From NCBI GenBank assembly GCA_002732645.1, contig NVRL01000003.1, positions 14,034 through 19,474 of the forward strand: a stretch of DNA of 5,441 nt. The letters run 5' to 3'. The DNA comes from Sulfurimonas sp. (GTDB lineage Bacteria > Campylobacterota > Campylobacteria > Campylobacterales > Sulfurimonadaceae). A program made the translations under genes and the position numbers. Below the pieces are notes generated by a model. The model did no database searches. It saw only the letters and a list, made by a program, of their open reading frames with translations, and had not been told where the DNA came from. Numbering within the stretch: the first letter of the stretch is position 1; every line of letters starts with the position of its first letter. Shown piece after piece: positions 1 through 4,687 of the stretch.

Positions 1-1
1 T

Positions 2-511
2 GTAAGCCAAAACTCTAAAGGCATTAAAACAAATTTTACGGAAAAGATTACAAAAGAAGATGCGAATGAGTTGAGAGAACAGATAACTCAGAATGCAAAT
101 GAGGTGATGTTTAAATCTACTTCTATTCAAAGTAATCTAGTAAAACTAGAAGATAAGTTTGCTCAGGCATATGGAGATTTTCAAAGCTTTTTAAGTGATG
201 TAGGATACGCAGGTAAACCTATTGCTGAGTTGTCACAAGAAGAAGCGGCTGAGCTTGTTAGTGAAGATGGGTTGTTTGGAATAAAGCAGACCTCTGAGCG
301 TATAGCAAACTTTGTTATTAACGGGGCAGGTGGTGATGAAGATAGAATGCGTGCTGGAAGAGAAGGAATGCTTCAAGGCTTTAAAGAAGCAGAAGCAATG
401 TGGGGAGGAGAACTTCCTGATATTTCACAAAAAACTATGGCTAAGGCGATAGAAATGGTTGATAAAGCCATGCACGATTTAGGTTTTTCTATTTTAAATA
501 AAGAAGCTTAG
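2..511 (+). CDS. DUF5610-like protein ('hydrogenase-4 component G' type), 5' end outside window
   Basis: The frame is open from the left edge, so the gene begins upstream; 169 residues are visible before the TAG stop. An in-frame TTG at 71 has no ribosome binding site and the frame reads through it from the edge, so it is not the start. The visible part is soluble, helical and acidic. The C-terminal half (about residues 92-163) has SERIANFV, then GREGMLQGFKEAE, then GGELPDIS and a final helix ending in HDLGF. This order matches, from memory, the DUF5610 pattern and the Campylobacterota proteins labelled 'hydrogenase-4 component G'. Nothing here suggests a hydrogenase: there are no metal-ligand cysteines and no membrane segments, so that name is probably a misnomer. 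Function is unknown. A 32-codon ORF follows 8 bp after the stop and is probably co-transcribed. The coding call is firm; the family is moderately sure. Confidence 0.8.
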   Translation, partial: VSQNSKGIKTNFTEKITKEDANELREQITQNANEVMFKSTSIQSNLVKLEDKFAQAYGDFQSFLSDVGYAGKPIAELSQEEAAELVSEDGLFGIKQTSERIANFVINGAGGDEDRMRAGREGMLQGFKEAEAMWGGELPDISQKTMAKAIEMVDKAMHDLGFSILNKEA

Positions 512-519
512 GAGTTAAT

Positions 520-618
520 ATGTTAAAAACATTTATAGAAATTATAGAGATACAACTTTTTTACGCATCTGCTATTGTCTTAGTAGGTGGGTATTATATA
601 AGTCCGTATATTAGTTAA
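520..618 (+). CDS. Small single-pass membrane protein, 32 aa, unknown function
   Basis: ATG at 520 is preceded by AGGAG (510-514) with a 5-nt spacer, one of the best ribosome binding sites in the window; it overlaps the stop codon of the upstream gene. The 32-residue product starts MLKTFIEIIEIQ and has one hydrophobic stretch (about residues 12-27, LFYASAIVLVGGYYIS) long enough to cross the membrane once. The tight spacing behind the DUF5610-like gene suggests translation from the same mRNA. The stop lies only 4 bp from the end of the convergent metalloprotease gene, leaving no room for a separate terminator. I do not recognise a family. It could be a chance ORF, but the binding site, spacing and clear membrane segment together argue for a real small protein. 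Confidence 0.6.
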   Translation: MLKTFIEIIEIQLFYASAIVLVGGYYISPYIS

Positions 619-622
619 TGAT

Positions 623-1231
623 TTAAGCAGGAATATCTAAGTCAGTTGAGTCTGGGGAGGTGTTGTTGCTTTTGTTCGCTTCGTTTTTGTAAGTCTCTTT
701 CCCCATTACAGCTTCTTGTGCCTCACGGGCAACTTGTTGTTGCGCTTTCATCATCATTACCATTGCACTGGATGCCACAGCCATATCTTGCCCACTTGGA
801 TTTGCGGGTGCTAGAGCAGATGCTATAACTGCTTGAGCATTTGCTATTGTTTCTTGCGGAGTAGAACCTGTTTGAAATGATACAGATACTTCTCCACCAA
901 TAGCGTACATTTTTCCATCAGGACCTTGTTGATATGTATAAGTGGCGGCACCTGTTGAAGCACCACCACTTTGATGCGCCGCTTCGTGAGCTTTAACTTC
1001 TGCATCTCTAGATTGAAGATCTGTAACTAAACGTTTTTCATCTTGGCTTAGTTCATCACTGGATTTTGATTTTTCTACTGCTTTTTTCTCTTCTTCTTTT
1101 GCTAGCTTTTTCTCATGAGGAGTCTCTTGCTTTCTAAGGGGGTCGTCTTCAAGGATAAGGAGTTCTTTATCATTGAGTTTTATATAGTAGTTAGAACCAA
1201 TGTCGTATAAAGTGCTTAATCCAATATTCAT
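623..1231 (-). CDS. Putative zinc metalloprotease, SprA-related / CJM1_0395 family
   Basis: From the ATG at 1231 the product is 202 residues. The centre carries HEAAH (residues 82-86), a gluzincin-type HExxH signature with two zinc-binding histidines and a catalytic Glu. It is followed by a Gly-rich stretch, then GPDGKMYAIGGEVSVS (about 103-118) and ALAPANPSGQD (about 139-149); this order is the hallmark of the SprA-related family (PF12118), known in Campylobacterota as CJM1_0395-type putative metalloproteases. The Glu in GGEV could be the third ligand (inference). Before the core is a charged Lys/Glu-rich helix; after it is a Met/Gln/Ala-rich helix and a polar tail. There is no signal peptide or membrane segment. 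In-frame ATGs also exist at 1240 and 1273; none has a Shine-Dalgarno. I prefer 1231 because it leaves about 70 bp to the divergent S4 gene and a TATAAT lies just upstream. The substrate is unknown. Confidence 0.85.
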   Translation of the reverse strand: MNIGLSTLYDIGSNYYIKLNDKELLILEDDPLRKQETPHEKKLAKEEEKKAVEKSKSSDELSQDEKRLVTDLQSRDAEVKAHEAAHQSGGASTGAATYTYQQGPDGKMYAIGGEVSVSFQTGSTPQETIANAQAVIASALAPANPSGQDMAVASSAMVMMMKAQQQVAREAQEAVMGKETYKNEANKSNNTSPDSTDLDIPA

Positions 1232-1238
1232 AATATAC

Positions 1239-1244
1239 ATTATA
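1239..1244 (-). promoter_or_regulatory. Candidate -10 box of the metalloprotease gene
   Basis: Read on the minus strand this is a perfect TATAAT. Initiation about 7 nt downstream would fall at about 1232, next to the ATG at 1231, giving a leaderless or nearly leaderless mRNA. No good -35 box is seen, but Campylobacterota housekeeping promoters often rely on the -10 element. If the true start codon is 1273, this box would be inside the gene and meaningless. Confidence 0.35.
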
Positions 1245-1301
1245 CATCTGTGTAAATTAAATTTCGCTATCATTTCATAATTAAATAAAGATAGGGAAAT
1301 T

Positions 1302-1505
1302 ATGAAATTTGAATTAAAAGATGATTATATAGAGCTTTTTAAACTCTTAAAGGTTTTAGACTTGGTAGATAGTGGAGCGCATGCTAAGCTATTAATAGCA
1401 GATGGTTATGCTAAAAGAAATGGGGAAGTTGAGCTTAGAAAAAGAGCTAAAATAGTCTCAGGTGATATTATAGAAATAGCTGAAGTGACTATAGAAGTAA
1501 AATAG
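1302..1505 (+). CDS. Small S4-domain RNA-binding protein (YbcJ-like)
   Basis: A 67-residue protein that is almost entirely one S4 fold. The signature runs from about residue 22 to 60: VDSGAHAKLLIADGYAK, then RNGEVELRKRAKIVSGD and IIEI. These are the usual S4 elements (the SG-A-K turn, the NGEVE strand, basic residues facing RNA, and the closing GD turn), as in YbcJ/YaaA-type stand-alone S4 proteins, which bind structured RNA and are linked to ribosome or tRNA work in other bacteria. The specific RNA target is unknown. The ATG is preceded by AGGGA (1293-1297) with a short 4-nt spacer. Upstream is the divergent metalloprotease gene. The stop overlaps the next gene's GTG by one base, so the two are a translationally coupled pair. 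Confidence 0.88.
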   Translation: MKFELKDDYIELFKLLKVLDLVDSGAHAKLLIADGYAKRNGEVELRKRAKIVSGDIIEIAEVTIEVK

Positions 1506-1783
1506 TGCGAATTATTTTTATTTTGCTTTTGACATTTAGTTTTATCTATGCAAACTCAAATATGTTAGATGCAGATCAAAAAACAAAAAAAGCATTTCTA
1601 AAAGAACTTCATACTAAATTTTTAAAAGTAGATGTTCACTCAAAAGAGTTAGATTTAGATAAAGCAATAAAAGATATCAAACAAGCAAGGAAAAAGTTTC
1701 CGCTTGATGATAAACTAAAAATGATAGATATGGAGTTAGAGCACAGAAGAGCTAACGAGTCCTATAAGTCCACCAAATATTAG
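1505..1783 (+). CDS. Small exported protein of unknown function, 92 aa
   Basis: The GTG start shares its G with the last base of the S4 stop (TAGTG), implying translational coupling; there is only a weak purine stretch (AGAAG) as binding site. The N-terminus is a textbook Sec signal: one Arg, then a hydrophobic core (IIFILLLTFSFI) and a likely signal peptidase I site after IYA at residue 16. The mature part, about 76 residues, is Lys-rich, very polar and probably helical (for example DLDKAIKDIKQARKKF, about 50-65), with no cysteines and no domain I recognise. The likely place is the periplasm. The need for the signal peptide at the extreme N-terminus supports the GTG as the true start. Pairing with an S4 protein gives no obvious functional clue. 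Confidence 0.75.
   Translation: MRIIFILLLTFSFIYANSNMLDADQKTKKAFLKELHTKFLKVDVHSKELDLDKAIKDIKQARKKFPLDDKLKMIDMELEHRRANESYKSTKY
1764..1777 (+). repeat. 14-bp direct repeat, left copy
   Basis: ATAAGTCCACCAAA occurs here, at the 3' end of the small exported protein gene, and again in the same orientation at 3495-3508. The match stops on both sides. The ATPase gene and both its spacers lie between the copies. Confidence 0.5.
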
Positions 1784-2005
1784 TTCCCCTAGTTTTACAA
1801 GCTTCTATAACCCTTCATAAGTCCCTGTAATTAGGGATAATATTTATATTTATGATTAAGCTGTTTTTTACAGATTTTTGCATTCTTATGCTATTGTTGC
1901 TCAAAATGTACTAAAACTTTGTAGTAAATAAATACAACTAGAAGGTTTATGTATAGACTAATAAAAAGCTAAAAAATATAATAGTATTTATGAGTATTTT
2001 AGACT

Positions 2006-2027
2006 TAATTTTATAAATATAAAATTA
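2006..2027. repeat. AT-only inverted repeat, 9-bp arms
   Basis: TAATTTTAT (2006-2014) pairs perfectly with ATAAAATTA (2019-2027) around a 4-nt loop AAAT. It contains no G or C, so it could arise by base composition alone. It lies about 30 bp upstream of the ATPase -35 box and could act as a protein-binding or DNA-bending site, but nothing proves this. Confidence 0.4.
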
Positions 2028-2054
2028 GGAACCATGCTTTGTATTTAAATATAT

Positions 2055-2083
2055 TTGATATTTACATTTTTTTGTATTATAAT
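2055..2083 (+). promoter_or_regulatory. Promoter of the ATPase gene (-35 TTGATA, -10 TATAAT)
   Basis: TTGATA (2055-2060) and a perfect TATAAT (2078-2083) are separated by exactly 17 bp, a near-consensus housekeeping sigma promoter. Initiation would be near 2090, giving a leader of about 30 nt with AGGGA (2111-2115) ahead of the ATG at 2121. A second TATAAT lies at 2092-2097 and could serve as an alternative start, but its -35 region is poor. Confidence 0.65.
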
Positions 2084-2087
2084 ACAA
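2072..2087. repeat. Perfect 16-bp palindrome over the -10 box
   Basis: TTGTATTATAATACAA is its own reverse complement, and the TATAAT -10 box lies inside it. A dimeric DNA-binding protein bound here would block RNA polymerase, so this is a candidate operator for the ATPase gene. The regulator is not identified in the window. Confidence 0.5.
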
Positions 2088-2120
2088 GATATATAATATT
2101 TTATTAGTATAGGGATAAAA

Positions 2121-3311
2121 ATGATAGAACAGATACAACTACTTTCAAATCAAATTCTAGCTCAAAAAGTTCCTGAGTACAAAAGATTTTTATTTGATAA
2201 AATTGACTTTAACGAGCGACTTATAGGTGTTTTGGGTTCTCGAGGTGTTGGAAAAACCACTATGCTACTTCAATATTTACATAGTATATTTAAAGAAAAG
2301 AAAACACTTTATATTATGGCAGACCATCCACTTGTAGTTGCCCTTGGACTTTTCGTAATAGCAGATGAGTTCCAAAAAAAAGGTGGAGAAGTTTTAATTA
2401 TTGATGAGATACATAAGATTAAAAACTTTGAAATAGACTTAAAACTTATTTATGATAGCTTTTTCTCTTTAAATGTTGTTTTTACAGGGTCAAATGCCAT
2501 TGCAATAGATAATGCAAAAGCTGATTTAAGTAGGCGTGCTGTTATTCATAGATTGCCTGTACTGTCATTTAGAGAGTTTTTAGAACTAGAAACAAAAGAG
2601 AAGTTTGAGCCTATCTCTTTAAATGATATTTTACTTCATCATACCTCACATGCAATAGAAATTTTATCGAAAGTAAAGCCATTTGCATATTTTGAAGAGT
2701 ATCTAAAAGGTGGTGCATATCCTTTTTATACAAGTTCTAAAAATAGTTATATTCAAAAGCTGTTAAGTGCCTCAATGCAGATTTTAGAAACAGATCTTCC
2801 AATGATTTATACAATAGACCATGACAAGATAAATTCTCTTAAAAAAATGATGATAATGCTTTGCCAAAGTGAACCATACGACATAAACATTTCAAAGCTT
2901 TGTGGTGCAGTTGAGCTTAACCAAAGAACTCTATATAAATATTTAGGAATTTTACAAGCAGCTGGACTAATTAGAATATTAGGTGCAAAATCAAGTGGTG
3001 TAAGTATTATATCCAAGCCTGAAAAATTGTATTTAGACAATACGAATCTATTCTCAATATTTTGCGATAATCCAAAAACAGGAACACGAAGAGAAACATT
3101 TTTCGCATCATCAGTATCATATGAGCATAGTATTAACTATCCAAAAAGTGGTGACTTTATTCTGGATGAAAAATATACTTTTGAAATAGGTGGGAAAGAT
3201 AAGAACTTTAAACAGCTAAAAGATGTGAAAGAGGGATATGTTGTAGCAGATAATATAGAGATTGGAGTTGATAATAAAATTCCACTATGGTTATTTGGGT
3301 TTCTTTATTAA
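2121..3311 (+). CDS. AAA_14 / DUF4143-type ATPase
   Basis: A 396-residue protein with the layout of the AAA_14 plus DUF4143 group. Walker A is GSRGVGKTT (residues 39-47), Walker B is VLIIDEIHK (91-99), and a sensor-1-like strand is VVFTGSN (119-125). LSRRAVIHRLPVLSFREF (136-153) matches the conserved arginine and 'SF-EF' block of the family, and YLKGGAYPF (194-202) the GG-P loop. Residues about 240-290 look like a winged helix. The C-terminus carries GDFIL (344-348), then FEIGGKDKN, where D345, E355 and K358 fit the degenerate nuclease-like D...ExxxK motif of DUF4143. The role is not established for this family; proposed links are to mobile DNA or stress. The gene stands alone with its own promoter and gene-free spacers on both sides. 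AGGGA (2111-2115) supports the ATG. The family is sure; the function is unknown. Confidence 0.9.
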   Translation: MIEQIQLLSNQILAQKVPEYKRFLFDKIDFNERLIGVLGSRGVGKTTMLLQYLHSIFKEKKTLYIMADHPLVVALGLFVIADEFQKKGGEVLIIDEIHKIKNFEIDLKLIYDSFFSLNVVFTGSNAIAIDNAKADLSRRAVIHRLPVLSFREFLELETKEKFEPISLNDILLHHTSHAIEILSKVKPFAYFEEYLKGGAYPFYTSSKNSYIQKLLSASMQILETDLPMIYTIDHDKINSLKKMMIMLCQSEPYDINISKLCGAVELNQRTLYKYLGILQAAGLIRILGAKSSGVSIISKPEKLYLDNTNLFSIFCDNPKTGTRRETFFASSVSYEHSINYPKSGDFILDEKYTFEIGGKDKNFKQLKDVKEGYVVADNIEIGVDNKIPLWLFGFLY

Positions 3312-3327
3312 CTAAGAGAATAGATAA

Positions 3328-3343
3328 AGTTGTGAAAACAACT
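3328..3343 (+). terminator. GNRA-loop hairpin after the ATPase gene
   Basis: AGTTGT (3328-3333) pairs with ACAACT (3338-3343) around GAAA, a stable GNRA tetraloop, 16 nt after the ATPase stop codon. No T-run follows, so it is not a standard intrinsic terminator; it may protect the mRNA 3' end or be a weak stop. Confidence 0.3.
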
Positions 3344-3369
3344 ATGCATCATAGATAATCCTTGCTACA

Positions 3370-3438
3370 TTAAGCGCATAAAACACGAGCCACAAACTCT
3401 TGGTACTCTTTAGAGATTTGGAATGTGAGCTTAAAACT
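3370..3438 (-). other. Protein-like remnant or dispersed repeat in the spacer
   Basis: Between the ATPase and DUF445 genes, the minus strand holds a short open stretch reading LTFQISKEYQEFVARVLCA before a TAA, preceded in frame by a TAG two codons before any possible start. A second frame of the same strand is also open for about 33 codons and reads protein-like. It is too short and has no start, so it is not a functional gene. It may be a fragment of a decayed gene or a copy of an intergenic repeat; flanking hairpins at 3328-3343 and 3451-3468 would fit a repeat unit. This is weak and based on reading alone. Confidence 0.25.
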
Positions 3439-3450
3439 CTATCCTACCAA

Positions 3451-3468
3451 AGCCCTTAAATAAGGGCT
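3451..3468 (-). terminator. Candidate terminator hairpin of the DUF445 gene
   Basis: AGCCCTTAAATAAGGGCT forms a 7-bp GC-containing stem with a 4-nt loop. It overlaps the DUF445 stop codon (3467-3469). On the minus strand it is followed by only TTGG, so the T-run is poor. It is the strongest GC stem in the spacer. Confidence 0.4.
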
Positions 3469-4177
3469 ATAAAAGGAATGAACTAACTAATCCAATAAGT
3501 CCACCAAAGACTCCACCCCAAACAACTAGCCAATCAAGGTGTTGTTTAATTAACTTCTGAACCATCTCTTTTACTATTTGTGGAGTTAGCTCATTTAGTC
3601 TTGCATCTATCACTCTTTCGATAGAATCAAGCATATCATCGCTGAGTGGTGAGTTTTGCATATGATTTTCAAGTGTTTGGTTAAATGCATCTGAAGATAC
3701 TATTTTTATTACAGCAGCTTTCATCTTTATTGAAAATGGCTCACGAAGAGCATCTAGAGCACTCTCTCCGCCAAACATTCCAAGCATCCCTCCAAATGAA
3801 GACTCCATAACTGTTTTACTAAGTGCATCAAATGCAGGAGAAAAATCTGTCTCTTTTATGATTGGTTCTAAGTTTATTTTCTTCTCTTCATTCTTAAAAA
3901 AATCATCTAATTGTTCTTTTGTAAAAAACTCATTCATCATAAGGTTTTTAATAGACTCCTTAAAAGCCTCAAATCTTGCAGGAATAACACCTGAACCGTA
4001 AAGAAAAGGTACTTTCTCAAAAAGCATATGAATAGCCAGTTGATTCGTTAGAGCACCAGATAGTGCAAATAGACCCGCAAAAAGAAGTAAAGAACTCTGT
4101 TCATTAGGTATAACAAATGATAAAGCTGTTAAAATAACGGCAATAAAATGAGTAATAAAACTTTTATTTAATTTCAA
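3467..4177 (-). CDS. DUF445 family membrane protein
   Basis: The start is TTG at 4177: AGGAG (plus-strand CTCCT, 4184-4188) lies 6 nt upstream and no ATG is near, so the binding site decides the start. The 236-residue product has an N-terminal hydrophobic pair (about residues 8-23 and 28-45), then the conserved GALTNQLAIHMLF and GSGVIPARFEAFKESI (about 41-76), the hallmark of DUF445 (PF04286, as in Bacillus YheB). A long amphipathic, charged middle region (about 77-213) follows, and a C-terminal membrane segment WLVVWGGVFGGLIGLVSSFLL (about 216-236). It is therefore an inner-membrane protein anchored at both ends with a large soluble middle. The biochemical role of the family is unknown. It is divergent from the gene at 4244 and appears monocistronic. 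Confidence 0.88.
   Translation of the reverse strand: MKLNKSFITHFIAVILTALSFVIPNEQSSLLLFAGLFALSGALTNQLAIHMLFEKVPFLYGSGVIPARFEAFKESIKNLMMNEFFTKEQLDDFFKNEEKKINLEPIIKETDFSPAFDALSKTVMESSFGGMLGMFGGESALDALREPFSIKMKAAVIKIVSSDAFNQTLENHMQNSPLSDDMLDSIERVIDARLNELTPQIVKEMVQKLIKQHLDWLVVWGGVFGGLIGLVSSFLL
3495..3508 (+). repeat. 14-bp direct repeat, right copy
   Basis: Second copy of ATAAGTCCACCAAA (first at 1764-1777), here inside the 3' end of the DUF445 gene, where on the minus strand it encodes part of the final membrane segment. Confidence 0.5.
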
Positions 4178-4208
4178 TATAATCTCCTAGTTTAAAAGTG
4201 AGATTATA
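4178..4208. repeat. 9-bp inverted repeat in the DUF445 control region
   Basis: TATAATCTC (4178-4186) and GAGATTATA (4200-4208) are perfect reverse complements 13 bp apart, so the arms are 22 bp apart centre to centre, about two helical turns. The right arm contains the minus-strand -10 box and the left arm overlaps the ribosome binding site. Transcription would start between the arms, so it cannot fold in the mRNA; it is better read as a DNA-binding site. Confidence 0.5.
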
Positions 4209-4231
4209 CTTAAAATATCAAATATAACAAA
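4203..4231 (-). promoter_or_regulatory. Promoter of the DUF445 gene
   Basis: On the minus strand, TTTGTT (4231-4226) and a perfect TATAAT (4208-4203) are 17 bp apart. Initiation near 4196 would give a leader of about 19 nt containing AGGAG ahead of the TTG start. The opposite strand must hold the promoter for the gene at 4244 in the same 66 bp; I could not choose between weak -10-like sites at 4211-4216 (TAAAAT) and 4223-4228 (TATAAC). Confidence 0.55.
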
Positions 4232-4243
4232 TATAGGATAATT

Positions 4244-4684
4244 ATGAAAAAAGAGAGTTATGAACTTTTTAAAAGTGCAGATATAAACAAGATAACAAAA
4301 GTTGTAAGTGAAGAACTTGAACAAAGAAATGAGCAAGCTTTTTGGGGTGAAAAGGTTGTCCCTTTTACAGAGGCTATTTTAAGTGTTCTTCTTCCATTAA
4401 GAGATTCGAACAGACTTTATGACCCTGAGGGTGCAAATGTAGATGAGTTAACACCTGAACTTTTTTTAAGATGGAGTGACTTTGTAAGTTTAAAATCACT
4501 GGCATTTAGAATCCAAAAATCAAATGACCTAGACAATGATATGAAAACAGATATCGATTTGAAGATCTTAGGTGATTATCTAGGTCGTTACAATATAAAC
4601 TTAGAAGAGGAAGAGCTTGACTTTCCTATTTCTCATTATAATTTACATCAAGGTGTAAGTAATGTAATAAAGTCACTTCTCTAA
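4244..4684 (+). CDS. Unknown protein, 146 aa; resembles a segment of TraD-type coupling proteins
   Basis: ATG at 4244 has AGGA (4235-4238) with a 5-nt spacer. The product is soluble, acidic and mostly helical, with no signal peptide or membrane span. The central stretch (about residues 32-58) reads AFWGEKVVPFTEAILSV then LLPLRDSNRL, and near the C-terminus LGDYLGRYNINL precedes HYNLHQGVSNVI. From memory this order (FW, two or three helices with an LRD, then a 'yLg-yd' turn and a later H-x-x-x-Q-like helix) resembles the helical insert of TraD/DotL-type conjugative coupling ATPases, but the Walker motifs are absent and no other transfer gene is near. This likeness is unverified. The stop is 3 bp before the RND permease start, so the two are almost certainly one operon; a role in efflux cannot be inferred from that alone. 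Confidence 0.8.
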   Translation: MKKESYELFKSADINKITKVVSEELEQRNEQAFWGEKVVPFTEAILSVLLPLRDSNRLYDPEGANVDELTPELFLRWSDFVSLKSLAFRIQKSNDLDNDMKTDIDLKILGDYLGRYNINLEEEELDFPISHYNLHQGVSNVIKSLL

Positions 4685-4687
4685 ACA

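Larger units (their letters stand above)
1784..2120. other. AT-rich gene-free region ahead of the ATPase gene
   Basis: No convincing gene lies in these 337 bases. Near the left end a short hairpin (TCCCT 1822-1826 pairing with AGGGA 1833-1837, with a G-U pair on each side) may end the S4/exported-protein transcript, but no T-run follows, so it is a weak terminator at best. A 22-nt AT-only inverted repeat sits at 2006-2027. The right end carries the ATPase promoter and a palindrome. A 20-codon hydrophobic ORF at 1852-1914 has no usable ribosome binding site. No tRNA, known riboswitch or decayed gene is apparent. Confidence 0.6.

Noticed and set aside
71..73. TTG as start codon of the first gene
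   Set aside because: The same frame is open back to the left edge and no Shine-Dalgarno precedes this TTG, so the gene begins outside the window.
646..828. 60-codon plus-strand ORF
   Set aside because: It lies wholly inside the metalloprotease gene on the other strand, has no ribosome binding site, and its Cys/Leu/Pro-rich product looks like an antisense reading.
1822..1837. Hairpin TCCCT / AGGGA as an intrinsic terminator
   Set aside because: The stem is only 5 Watson-Crick pairs (two G-U extensions) and no T-run follows, so I did not list it as a terminator.
1852..1914. 20-codon hydrophobic ORF (MIKLFFTDFCILMLLLLKMY)
   Set aside because: It resembles a small membrane toxin, but there is no ribosome binding site at a usable distance and no antisense RNA or partner was seen; in AT-rich DNA such short ORFs are common.
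2807..3040. 77-codon minus-strand ORF
   Set aside because: It is antisense to the ATPase, whose motifs run through this interval, and has no sign of a start site.
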